A DNA stretch of 20,078 nt from JBBDXA01 sp040902585 (GCA_040902585.1 JBBDXA010000171.1:1-20078); one strand, 5' to 3'; positions 7,676 to 14,853 are shown, counted from the first letter of the stretch. Notes: generated from the sequence alone by a model not told the origin. Made by a program: numbers and translations.

Positions 7676-7799
7676 ATATCCGTCCCGCGGGCTGCGCGAT
7701 CGTTTCGCGTGGCCGGCACTGCCCGCCTGGCGCGGGCGGCGCGATGCATTGGAGTGCTTCTGCCCGATGAGGCCCAAAAGCCGTGTCTAGTAGACACGG
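7676..7799 (+). ncRNA. Candidate structured small RNA
   Basis: Just behind the promoter lie nested stems: GCGCGA (7694-7699) with TCGCGT (7705-7710); GCCCGC (7721-7726) with GCGGGC (7732-7737), flanked by GCACT (7716-7720) and AGTGC (7753-7757); and a 9-bp palindrome (7781-7789 with 7791-7799). I see no signature of tmRNA, RNase P, SRP RNA or a tRNA. The 3' end is undefined, since no T-run follows. It could also be an untranslated leader. Confidence 0.25.
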
Positions 7800-7898
7800 G
7801 GTAGACACGAGGTAGCCATTTGCGAAAGTGAGTCCCATGCAGAACTTAAACCGAAATGGCTACCAGGGGGTAGGGGGGGTGATAGACATTTGTCTACC
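7781..7898. repeat. Cluster of GGTAGMCATTTG-type repeats in both orientations
   Basis: TAGACA or its complement TGTCTA occurs five times (7784, 7791, 7802, 7883, 7891). A longer consensus, GRTAGMCATTTG, fits plus-strand copies at 7811 and 7881 and minus-strand copies ending at 7864 and 7898. GGTAGCCATTT (7811-7821) and AAATGGCTACC (7854-7864) form a perfect 11-bp inverted repeat, 7781-7799 is a perfect palindrome, and 7883-7896 is another. G-runs at 7866-7879 lie between copies. Could be an operator array, a replication-type iteron set, or the ends of a small mobile element. Confidence 0.5.
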
Positions 7899-7934
7899 TG
7901 GGGATTACCCGGCAATGACGCGGCGGAGGGTAGT

Positions 7935-8059
7935 GTCCGGTTGAATTGGGTGGCTGGGGCTGGAGTCCGCGCAAGCCCCGGCTTGATCAACCTTGTGGGT
8001 CCAACGGCCGGGGCTTCGCAAAGCCTCAGCCCCAGCCACACAAGCCCGTTCAAACGGAC
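7935..8059. repeat. MITE-like long imperfect palindrome
   Basis: Three nested paired blocks make one palindrome of about 125 bp: GTCCGGTTGAA (7935-7945) with TTCAAACGGAC (8049-8059, one mismatch); TGGCTGGGGCTG (7951-7962) with its perfect complement at 8027-8038; AAGCCCCGGC (7973-7982) with GCCGGGGCTT (8007-8016). There is no open frame inside. The size and terminal pairing fit a small non-autonomous element. The remaining bases up to 8155 show only the leader of the next gene. Confidence 0.55.
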
Positions 8060-8155
8060 CCGCTGCCCGCCCTGACGTCGCGCAGCCAAACTTCCCTCGA
8101 CTGCCCCTTTGCGTTACCTTAAGCAGCCGAATCACTGACTCTTCGGAATCGACTC

Positions 8156-9070
8156 ATGCCCATCGAATTCGCATTCAGCACCGTCGCCTGTCCGGACTGG
8201 ACCATCGACCAGGTGGCTGCCAACGCCAAGGCTTACGGTTACGACAGTGTCGAGCTGCGCACGCTCGGCGAAGGCGGCACCAAACTCGCCAGCGACCCGG
8301 CCCTGTCCGACACCGCCAAGGTGCGCCAAGTGTTCGCGAACGCGGGTGTGAAGGTCGCCTGCCTGAGCACCTCGCTTGCCTTTCACGACCGCGCAACCGG
8401 CGCGGACAAGGCCGCCTTCTTCCAGGCGGGCAAATATCTGGACATGGCGGCTGAGATGGGTGCGCCTGCCGTGCGCTTCTTCGGACTGAAGGTGATGCCT
8501 GGTGAGAACCGCAACGTGGTCCTTCGCCGCATCGCTCAGCGCGTGGCCCCGATCGCGGAAAAGGCGATGGAACTGGGCGTCGAGATTCTCTTTGAAAACG
8601 CAGGCAGCTTCTGCACCGCCAAGGAATGGTGGTGGCTCTTGAACATGATCAACCACCCGATGGTGGGCATGCTCTGGAACATCGCCAACGCGGCAGGGGC
8701 GGATCCGTTCGAACGCGGCGGCGGCATGGCGGTCACCATGCTCAACAGCAAGATCCGCATGTTCAAGATCAAAGACACCAAATTCGGTGAAGGCACCGGC
8801 TTTGTCCCCCTGGGCGAAGGCGACTGTGACATTCCGCTGCTCATGAAAAAGCTGCGCGGCATCGGCTTCGAAGGTACCGTCAGTGTCGAGTGGGACCGAG
8901 TCTGGCTGCCGGCGCTGGCGCCGGCTGAGGAATACCTGCCCGATGCCCTGGAACGATTGAAGAAGTGGATGGCGGGCATCGACGAACTGATGGCCGCCGG
9001 CCGAAAGGACGCGGAGAAGATCGCGGGGAAGAAAGCCCCCAAGTCAATGGCGGAAATGAAGGCGGGGTAA
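8156..9070 (+). CDS. Sugar phosphate isomerase/epimerase-like TIM-barrel protein
   Basis: 304 residues, cytosolic, no signal peptide. The start ATG has only a weak GGAA upstream but begins exactly where the barrel does (EFAFSTVACPDWTIDQVAANAKAYGYDSVELR), the usual first strand and helix of the xylose isomerase-like family (AP endonuclease 2 fold). Later landmarks are APAVRFFG, VEILFENAG (Glu147), VGMLWNIANA, FKIKDTK and GFEGTVSVEWD (Glu245), in the correct order. Odd: the metal site of this family usually has Glu, Asp, His, His, Glu. Here the two Glu are kept, but the Asp-x-x-His position reads Asn175-x-x-Asn178 and the His of the HxKD strand reads Lys204. It may work on a sugar without the normal metal site, or be non-catalytic. 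Substrate unknown; neighbours give no pathway clue. Confidence 0.85.
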   Translation: MPIEFAFSTVACPDWTIDQVAANAKAYGYDSVELRTLGEGGTKLASDPALSDTAKVRQVFANAGVKVACLSTSLAFHDRATGADKAAFFQAGKYLDMAAEMGAPAVRFFGLKVMPGENRNVVLRRIAQRVAPIAEKAMELGVEILFENAGSFCTAKEWWWLLNMINHPMVGMLWNIANAAGADPFERGGGMAVTMLNSKIRMFKIKDTKFGEGTGFVPLGEGDCDIPLLMKKLRGIGFEGTVSVEWDRVWLPALAPAEEYLPDALERLKKWMAGIDELMAAGRKDAEKIAGKKAPKSMAEMKAG

Positions 9071-9090
9071 AGGCCTCGATTGCGATATTA

Positions 9091-9112
9091 TCCATGAAAA
9101 CATGGGTATTTC
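9091..9112 (+). terminator. Weak hairpin after the isomerase-like gene
   Basis: TCCATG (9091-9096) pairs with CATGGG (9101-9106, one G-T pair) around AAAA, followed by TATTTC, 20 bases after the stop. A short stem; only a possible terminator. Confidence 0.22.
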
Positions 9113-9180
9113 GCCGGCCATGATATCTTTACACCCGTTCGACGCAGCCTGCTGTGCCTTTCACGTTCGCGGAAGATAGA

Positions 9181-9912
9181 ATGAGTCGTCCAACCCCTGA
9201 GGCTCTCATCCCACCTGTGCCTCCAGTCGAGATTCCTTTCATGCGACGAGCCTTCACAGTTCCTGAGATGCTGGCGGTGATTGCGATCATCATCATCCTG
9301 CTGTCGATGATCCTTCCGCTCATTCTCAAGGGCAGTGACTCGGTGCGCGAAGTGCGCTGCGCGGTGAACCTTCGCAGCCTGGCGCAGGCTTCGATCAACT
9401 ATTCGATCGAGAACAGTCAGTGGATGCCGTTCACCAACTGGCTCAGCCAGGAAGACGGCGGCCCGCCCGACTGGCAGGGCGCGGGCTGGTTGTACAAGTA
9501 TCCGAATCGCACGACTGTCGGCGATCACCGATTCGGTCAACTCTGGCCTTACCTGAAGGAGGATGACACGTATCGCTGTCCCGTGGACAGGGCGCCGTTC
9601 TTCGCCGGCTCGACGCACGTGATCACCAGCTACCTGATGAACGGCGCGTTCAGCGGTTTCGGCAGCGCTCCGCATCACATCTACAAGCGTCACCAGTTCA
9701 GCCCCAGCGCGATCGTGTTCTGGGAAGTGGACGAGAAGTCCGCGGCCGGCTCGTACAACGATGCATCAAGCAATCCCAATGAGCCGGTGACCAGGCGACA
9801 CATCGCGGGCCTGACCGTCGCCTGTCACGATGGCCACACCGAGTGGCTGACCTACGTCGAGTACCAGGCGGAGGTCGCGAAGAATCCGGGACGGTTGTAT
9901 TGCAAGCCGTGA
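9181..9912 (+). CDS. Prepilin-like protein with H-X9-DG motif
   Basis: 243 residues from the ATG at 9181, chosen because GGAAG lies 5 bases upstream; a later ATG at 9241 would give a shorter, more usual leader. The N-terminal pattern RRAFTVPEMLAVIAIIIILL is a type IV prepilin / type II pseudopilin methylation motif: basic residues, the cleavage site before Phe (Ala in place of the usual Gly), Glu at +5, then a hydrophobic helix. After it come VRCAVNLRSLAQASINYS and, near the C-terminus, HIAGLTVACHDG, which fits H-X9-DG exactly, the signature of the large pseudopilin-like families of Planctomycetota. The protein should be cleaved by a prepilin peptidase and sit in the inner membrane or a pseudopilus; the machinery is not in this window. 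The C-terminal domain has two cysteines (VRCA, YRCP). Role otherwise unknown. Confidence 0.88.
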   Translation: MSRPTPEALIPPVPPVEIPFMRRAFTVPEMLAVIAIIIILLSMILPLILKGSDSVREVRCAVNLRSLAQASINYSIENSQWMPFTNWLSQEDGGPPDWQGAGWLYKYPNRTTVGDHRFGQLWPYLKEDDTYRCPVDRAPFFAGSTHVITSYLMNGAFSGFGSAPHHIYKRHQFSPSAIVFWEVDEKSAAGSYNDASSNPNEPVTRRHIAGLTVACHDGHTEWLTYVEYQAEVAKNPGRLYCKP

Positions 9913-9936
9913 GGCGGTTTTGAAGCTGTTGATCCA

Positions 9937-10314
9937 TCAAGTGAACAGTTGCAAGAGCGCTTCACTGACCTTTCTGGCGATTTCAGCCGCTCTCGTTGCT
10001 GTCGCTAAATCCACCGAGTCGCCCGGGTAACGAAATGTGACGGCTGACGCACTGAGCCAGTTCAACTCCGGTTCTTCCCATGTCCACCTGCTTTCCAACT
10101 TCACAAGCATTCGGTGCAGCAGCACGAGGTCGTGCGTTTTGGGCGGCGATTCCTCTCGGGCGATGATCGCGCCTTTGATAAGCTTCTCCACGCCTTGCTG
10201 GCACAGAAAGCAAATGAGATCGAAATTGCCGGCGTTGCCCCGGTCCAATTCGCGGAACGCCGATTCCAGATCCTTCGCAGCTTTATCCCGCCACTCGCGC
10301 ACGGTCTCGTTCAT
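9937..10314 (-). CDS. HEPN domain protein (partner of an MNT nucleotidyltransferase)
   Basis: 125 residues from the ATG at 10314, where the HEPN fold begins (MNETVREWRDKAAKDLESAF); the frame runs 15 codons further up without domain sequence. Landmarks of the all-helical HEPN family: DLICFLCQQGVEKLIKGAII, PPKTHDLVLL, and the late FRYPGD. The gene overlaps the upstream MNT gene by 32 bases, so translation is probably coupled. In the known MNT-HEPN toxin-antitoxin systems the HEPN partner is an RNase toxin and the MNT protein blocks it by adding AMP. Odd: the RNase motif Arg-X4-6-His is not present in its usual spacing; the nearest match is Arg-X7-His in REESPPKTH, and the HXY tyrosine targeted for AMP addition in the best-studied pair is absent. 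Toxic activity is therefore uncertain. Confidence 0.85.
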   Translation of the reverse strand: MNETVREWRDKAAKDLESAFRELDRGNAGNFDLICFLCQQGVEKLIKGAIIAREESPPKTHDLVLLHRMLVKLESRWTWEEPELNWLSASAVTFRYPGDSVDLATATRAAEIARKVSEALLQLFT

Positions 10315-10615
10315 GCAACACCTGCCCCTTGTCAATCGCTTCGCGAATGAGAGGATCAAACTGCGCGTACCGGCGGGCGACTTCCGCCGGAGTGCGGACG
10401 ATCAGATCGACGGGAAATGCGGGCCGCAGCGCCGACCATATGGCCGAACTCTGATCCACGGCGGGCCCCTGAAAGTCCATCACGATGAGCAGATCAACGT
10501 CCGATGTTTCTCCCTGCGCTCCCGATGCATGAGAGCCGAACAAAACAATCTTGTCCGGATCGAATCGGCGGGCAATGTCGGCGGCCAGACGCTTGATGTC
10601 AGACAACATGACCAT
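10283..10615 (-). CDS. MNT minimal nucleotidyltransferase, probable antitoxin
   Basis: 110 residues. The core KIVLFGSHASG...TSDVDLLIV fits GS-X10-DxD exactly (Gly27-Ser28, Asp39 and Asp41), the active site of the minimal nucleotidyltransferases that transfer AMP from ATP. Length and single-domain form are typical. The start is ATG 10615 or 10609; neither has a Shine-Dalgarno sequence. A TATACT box ends 7 bases before the first ATG, so the message could be leaderless. Its last 32 bases overlap the HEPN gene, which follows in the standard two-gene order. Inferred role: neutralises the HEPN partner. A housekeeping role of the pair cannot be excluded. Confidence 0.88.
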   Translation of the reverse strand: MVMLSDIKRLAADIARRFDPDKIVLFGSHASGAQGETSDVDLLIVMDFQGPAVDQSSAIWSALRPAFPVDLIVRTPAEVARRYAQFDPLIREAIDKGQVLHERDRARVAG

Positions 10616-10622
10616 GCGGATA

Positions 10623-10628
10623 AGTATA
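10623..10628 (-). promoter_or_regulatory. Candidate -10 box for a leaderless MNT-HEPN transcript
   Basis: TATACT on the minus strand ends 7 bases before the ATG at 10615, which would place transcription start at or next to the A of the start codon. No clear -35 box 16-18 bases upstream, so this is weak. Confidence 0.28.
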
Positions 10629-10681
10629 GCTCACACCTTGCAGCGACCCTTGACGGGTGTTCAGTGTTCCATTCGGCGCGG

Positions 10682-11497
10682 CTACATCGGCACGACGCGC
10701 CACATGCCGTAGGGATTGAAGAACAGGTCACGCGGATCGTGCAGCCGGCACTTCTCCCGAAACACCCGAAAAAGCGGCCCATCTTCTTCACTGCCAATGG
10801 GGTCGCCGTCGTGAATGGTGTTGTCGGTTTCGTAAGTGTATTTCAGGAAGCTGTGCATCACGAAAGCGGCTTCCTGATGATCGGTGAAGGCTTCGGTGAG
10901 TGCATCGCGCAGGCCGAAGTTATGCATGCCGCAGGTGTAGACGAGCCGGCGGGACTTGCCGATGGTGGCGATGTAGGCGAAGTAGAGCGCGGCGGGATCG
11001 TCGTTGCCGGCAAGCTCGAGCCACTGGTCGGGCGTGTGGCCGAGGCCGCTGGATTCGACGGCGAGGCCCAGGCCGCCCGCATGCATCGCGGCCGCGCCCG
11101 CGTCCATCATCCATCGCGCCGACTCCACCGAGCCGCCGGGCGCTGAGAGCACGAGGATGCCGCGGTGCTCGCTCACGCGGAACGCATCGCGCTTGGTCAC
11201 GCGGCCGTGACCGATCTTCTCAAACAGCAGGTGAAGATGCGGCTCGCGCGGCCTCATCTGGCAGACGCACGCCCAGTTGGTCTTCGTATCCAGCAGACCG
11301 ATCACGCCGGGTGTTTCGCCGTCAGGCGGCGCCTCGCGGCCTTCGTAGCGACCGTCGCCGGCTTCGACGATCTCGTGCATCACCCGGTCGATGCTCGCCA
11401 TCGGCATGGGAATCACCAGCACCGTCTCGGGCGGCGAATCCATCGCGTCGCGGGGCGCGGGCTTGTCAGAATCGGAGTTGGAATCCGCCGGCAGCAT
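10682..11497 (-). CDS. DUF4261 domain protein
   Basis: 271 residues; GGGGA lies 6 bases before the ATG at 11497. No signal peptide, so probably cytosolic. The first 25 residues are acidic and proline-rich. The body matches my memory of the DUF4261 family, centred on ILVLSAPGGSVESARWMMDA and GAAAMHAGGLGLAVESSGLG, which is its most conserved part; the C-terminal half ends HDPRDLFFNPYGMWRVVP. No catalytic motif is evident and the family function is not known to me. It begins 24 bases after the ilvD stop on the same strand, so the two may be cotranscribed, and it is followed after 66 bases by the MNT-HEPN pair. Confidence 0.7.
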   Translation of the reverse strand: MLPADSNSDSDKPAPRDAMDSPPETVLVIPMPMASIDRVMHEIVEAGDGRYEGREAPPDGETPGVIGLLDTKTNWACVCQMRPREPHLHLLFEKIGHGRVTKRDAFRVSEHRGILVLSAPGGSVESARWMMDAGAAAMHAGGLGLAVESSGLGHTPDQWLELAGNDDPAALYFAYIATIGKSRRLVYTCGMHNFGLRDALTEAFTDHQEAAFVMHSFLKYTYETDNTIHDGDPIGSEEDGPLFRVFREKCRLHDPRDLFFNPYGMWRVVPM

Positions 11498-11521
11498 AAG
11501 AAATCCCCGAAAGGAGTTGAA

Positions 11522-13255
11522 TCACTCGTCCGTCACACATCCCTCACTCGCGCTCTTGACCGTCTTGATGTACTTGTGCAGCGTGCCGCGCGTGGCCTTG
11601 AGTGGCGGCGCTTCCCACGCCGCCATGCGCATCGCCAACTCCTTATCCGTGACATTGTCAATCGTCAGCGTGCGAGTCTCCGCATCGATCGTGATCGTGT
11701 CACCATCTTCCACCACCGCGATCGGCCCGCCTTCCTGCGCCTCAGGCGTCACGTGCCCGATGATGAACCCGTGGCTCCCGCCGCTGAATCGCCCGTCCGT
11801 CACCAGCGCCACGTGCGAGCCCAGTCCCGCGCCCATGATCACGCTAGTCGGCGTCAGCATCTCCGGCATGCCCGGCCCGCCCTTGGGCCCTTCATACCGG
11901 ATGACTACCACCATGCCCTTCTTGATCTCCCCGCGATCCATGCCCGCGAGCATGTCCTCTTCGCGGTCGAAGCACTTGGCAGTGCCGGTGAACTTCAAGC
12001 CTTCCTTGCCGGTGATCTTGGCGACCGAACCTGTCGGCGAAAGGTTGCCGTAAAGAATCTGAATGTGCCCGCTGTCCTTGATCGGGTTCTCGATCGGGCG
12101 GATCACATCCTGCCCTTCCTTCAGGCCGGGGCAACTGGCGAGGTTCTCCGCGACGGTCTTCCCCGTCACGGTCATGCAATCGCCATGAATGAACCCGTGT
12201 GCAAGCAGGTAACGCATCAGCGCGGGCGTGCCGCCGACGTTGTGCAGATCTTCCATCACGTACTTGCCCGAAGGCTTCAGGTCCGCGAGGAAAGGCACGC
12301 GATCGCTGATGGTCTGGAAGTCATCAATGGTCAGATCGACATCCACGCTCCGCGCCATCGCGATCAGGTGCAGCACGGCATTGGTCGAGCCGCCCGTCGC
12401 CGTGACCACAACCATCGCGTTCTCAAACGCCTTGCGCGTCATGATGTCGCGCGGCTTCAGATCGAGCTCCAATAGATTCAATATCGCCTCACCCGCATTG
12501 CGGCATTCCTCCAGCTTCGCCGGATCCTCCGCAGGAATGCTCGATGAGTAAGGCAGCGACATGCCCAAGGCCTCGATCGCGCTGGCCATCGTGTTGGCCG
12601 TGTACATCCCGCCGCACGCGCCCGCGCCGGGGCAACTGTTGCGGACGATATCCTTCCGCTGCTCTTCGGTGATGGTGCCTTCCATCTCTTCGCCGTAAGC
12701 CTGGGCTGCGCTGACAATATCCCGCGGCTGCTTCTTCCCGTTGAACATCGTGCAACCCGGCTTGATCGTCCCGCCATAAACCATGATCGCCGGCCGATTG
12801 AGCCTGCCCATCGCGATCAGGCAGCCGGGCATGTTCTTATCGCAACCGGGAATGGCGACGAGCCCGTCATACCACTGAGCGCTCATGGTGGTCTCGATGG
12901 AGTCCGCGATGATGTCGCGCGACTGGAGCGAATAGCTCATGCCATCGGTGCCCATCGAGATGCCGTCGCTCACGCCGATGGTGAAGAACCGCAGCCCGAT
13001 CATCTTCGGCCCGTTGACGCCTTCGCGCACGATGTCCGCCAGCTTGCCCAGGTGCATGTTGCAAGGGTTGCCGTCCCACGCCATCGCCGCGATGCCGACC
13101 TGCGCCTTCTTCATGTCAGCCTCGCTCATGCCGGTCGCATAAAGCATCGCCTGCGAGATGCCGCGATTCTTCGGCTGCGTGATGAGCCGGCTGAACTTAT
13201 TGAGAATCGTGCCGGTGGCGGGAGGAGCGGGGGGCGTGGACGTTACGGTGGTCAT
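11522..13255 (-). CDS. ilvD: Dihydroxy-acid dehydratase
   Basis: 577 residues, the usual length. The enzyme removes water from 2,3-dihydroxy-isovalerate and 2,3-dihydroxy-3-methylvalerate, the penultimate step of valine and isoleucine synthesis, and feeds leucine and pantothenate. Signatures: PGCDKNMPG (about residues 136-144), SCPGAGACGGMYTANTMAS (about 207-225), and VTDGRFSGGSHGFIIGHVTP near residue 500. The cluster-ligand cysteines are Cys65 (GNPCNMH), Cys138 (CDK) and one of Cys208/Cys214, as expected for the [2Fe-2S] form. Phosphogluconate dehydratase is the related alternative, but overall length and the GNPCNMH start fit IlvD. No clear Shine-Dalgarno precedes the ATG. No other branched-chain gene is nearby, so the gene is isolated from its pathway here. 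Confidence 0.97.
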   Translation of the reverse strand: MTTVTSTPPAPPATGTILNKFSRLITQPKNRGISQAMLYATGMSEADMKKAQVGIAAMAWDGNPCNMHLGKLADIVREGVNGPKMIGLRFFTIGVSDGISMGTDGMSYSLQSRDIIADSIETTMSAQWYDGLVAIPGCDKNMPGCLIAMGRLNRPAIMVYGGTIKPGCTMFNGKKQPRDIVSAAQAYGEEMEGTITEEQRKDIVRNSCPGAGACGGMYTANTMASAIEALGMSLPYSSSIPAEDPAKLEECRNAGEAILNLLELDLKPRDIMTRKAFENAMVVVTATGGSTNAVLHLIAMARSVDVDLTIDDFQTISDRVPFLADLKPSGKYVMEDLHNVGGTPALMRYLLAHGFIHGDCMTVTGKTVAENLASCPGLKEGQDVIRPIENPIKDSGHIQILYGNLSPTGSVAKITGKEGLKFTGTAKCFDREEDMLAGMDRGEIKKGMVVVIRYEGPKGGPGMPEMLTPTSVIMGAGLGSHVALVTDGRFSGGSHGFIIGHVTPEAQEGGPIAVVEDGDTITIDAETRTLTIDNVTDKELAMRMAAWEAPPLKATRGTLHKYIKTVKSASEGCVTDE

Positions 13256-13331
13256 GGTGATTACTCGTGGGAATCGGGGGAAATCGAGCCGGGTAGTGTA
13301 GCAAAGAGAAGTGCTGTGAGAACGGAAGTGC

Positions 13332-13434
13332 CCAAGCCCAATGGCGAGTCCGCGAGCCGTTGGGGTATCGGTGTGCAGGGAAGTGGTTGCCGCCCCTACC
13401 CCGACGGCTCGGCGGACCTCGCCATCGGGCTTGG
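13332..13434. repeat. Long imperfect inverted repeat between the M20 gene and ilvD
   Basis: An arm of 36 bases (13332-13367) is matched by the complement of 13397-13434, with only a few mismatches and two single-base insertions; the loop is about 29 bases. Core: CCAAGCCCAATGGCGAG against CTCGCCATCGGGCTTGG. It follows the M20 stop (13451) on the minus strand and precedes ilvD, so it could act as a terminator or processing site, but it lacks a U-run and looks like a palindromic mobile repeat. Confidence 0.6.
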
Positions 13435-13450
13435 TGATGGAATCGTGGCG

Positions 13451-14692
13451 TCAGGTTTCGAGACGGGTCAGATCGGATCGCATCAGCGATTCATAGACTT
13501 GGACGCCCTGCCGGATCGAACCGAGCGACACCCATTCGTCCTTCGTATGCGCCGGGTAAGGCTCGCCGGGGCCCAGGACGATGACGGGCAGGCCGGCGTC
13601 GGCGAGGTCGCCGGCGTTGGTGGCGAAGGGGGCGCCGATGATGTGTCGTGGCAGGCCGTGGGCTTCGATCACGCGCAGCACGATGGGCAGAAACCGCTCG
13701 CTCACCTGCGGATCGAGAGCCGGGGCTTCGCGATAGATTTCCAAATTCACTTTCAGGTTTTCATCGATCGCCTTCAAGCGGTCGAGCACCTTCTGCAACT
13801 GAGCAGACGCGGCCTCGGCCGTCTCGCCGGGCGAGAGCCTGCGGTCGATTTCGATGCTGCACGAGTCGGGCACGATGTTCACCTGCGACCCGCCTTGAAT
13901 TAGCGTGATGGTGCAGACCGCGCCGCCGGTGAGCGGGTGGGCGACGTCGAGTTTGTCGATGTAGTCCGTCTCGATCGCGGACATGACTTTGTTCATCATG
14001 CGGATGGCGGATTTGCCGAGGAAGGGGACGGAGGAGTGGGCGGCGACGCCGGTGGTGGTGATCTTCCATCGCGTGACGCCGTTGTGGGCGATGACGGGTT
14101 TGAGCATGGTGGGTTCGCCGACGATGACGCCGCGCGGCTTGAAGGCGAGCGCGGGCAGATCGAAGGCGATGAACGACGCGATGCCCGTCATGTAAAACTC
14201 TTCATCGGTGGAAAAGAGCAGGGCGATATTGTTAGGCCGATCGCTCGACGCGGCGTATTGCTTCAAGGCCCAGAGCATGGCTGCGCCGGTGCCTTTGGTA
14301 TCACACGAACCGCGGCCGAGGATGCGATCACCTTCGATGATGCCGCCGAAGGGATCGATGGTCATGCCCTGCACGCTGACGGTGTCGAGATGACTATCGA
14401 ATAGGAGCCACGGACGATTGGAAGCGGGGCCGCGTGAGTTGTCAGCTTCGACGGTGATGAAGAGTTGATCAGCCGCGAGGCGAAGAGCGTCGCCGATCTC
14501 TTTCGTTTTCTGCTCGGTGAATCGCAGGGGCAGGATTCGCGTCGCCATGCCCCACGCCTGCGCGACGGTTTGAAGCCACGCTGCCAGTTCCGCCTCAGGC
14601 CGGTCGCGCCCGCTGGAGACGGCGTTGACCGTGTCGAACTGGATCATGCGCTGGAGCAGTTCGTCGACGGAAGTGGGAAGGGCGGGGGACAT
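13451..14692 (-). CDS. M20 family metallopeptidase (ArgE/DapE-type deacylase)
   Basis: 413 residues from the ATG at 14692, where family sequence begins; the frame extends 20 codons upstream, and neither start has a good Shine-Dalgarno. The two-zinc site is complete: LLFDSHLDTV (His101, Asp103), GRGSCDTKG (Asp131), FSTDEE (Glu164-Glu165), VGEPT (Glu193), and the late GEPYPAHTKDEW histidine near residue 385. The inserted dimerisation domain starts at VTRWKITTTGVAAHSS. Such enzymes hydrolyse N-acyl amino acids or small peptides: acetylornithine, succinyl-diaminopimelate, or others. Nothing in the sequence fixes the substrate, and no arginine or lysine gene lies nearby. Upstream of ilvD on the same strand, but separated by a palindrome. 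Confidence 0.92.
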   Translation of the reverse strand: MSPALPTSVDELLQRMIQFDTVNAVSSGRDRPEAELAAWLQTVAQAWGMATRILPLRFTEQKTKEIGDALRLAADQLFITVEADNSRGPASNRPWLLFDSHLDTVSVQGMTIDPFGGIIEGDRILGRGSCDTKGTGAAMLWALKQYAASSDRPNNIALLFSTDEEFYMTGIASFIAFDLPALAFKPRGVIVGEPTMLKPVIAHNGVTRWKITTTGVAAHSSVPFLGKSAIRMMNKVMSAIETDYIDKLDVAHPLTGGAVCTITLIQGGSQVNIVPDSCSIEIDRRLSPGETAEAASAQLQKVLDRLKAIDENLKVNLEIYREAPALDPQVSERFLPIVLRVIEAHGLPRHIIGAPFATNAGDLADAGLPVIVLGPGEPYPAHTKDEWVSLGSIRQGVQVYESLMRSDLTRLET

Positions 14693-14853
14693 TTCCGCAT
14701 GAAGATAGCAGAAGCGACCCTCGGCTCGGCAGGCCCTGGATTTCACTCGCATGAGCGGGGAAATTTCTCACTTGCGCAGCCGCGCGCCTATGCTCATGAT
14801 GGATAGCCAGGCATTTGCCGCCTCCGTTTGAAGTCCCCCTGAAAGGAATGAAC

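Noticed and set aside
7676..7800. Known RNA such as 6S, SRP RNA, tmRNA or tRNA
   Set aside because: None of their conserved cores is visible (no GGTTCGA-type T loop, no SRP tetraloop context, no tmRNA ends).
7781..7898. CRISPR-like array
   Set aside because: Repeats are short, unevenly spaced and in both orientations, with no unique spacers and no cas genes.
11165..12475. 436-codon plus-strand open frame opposite ilvD
   Set aside because: ilvD is unambiguous; the opposite frame is open only because of high G/C third positions.
9937..14692. Defence island around the MNT-HEPN pair
   Set aside because: Neighbours are housekeeping or uncharacterised genes (ilvD, M20, DUF4261); no restriction, recombinase or phage-related gene is present.
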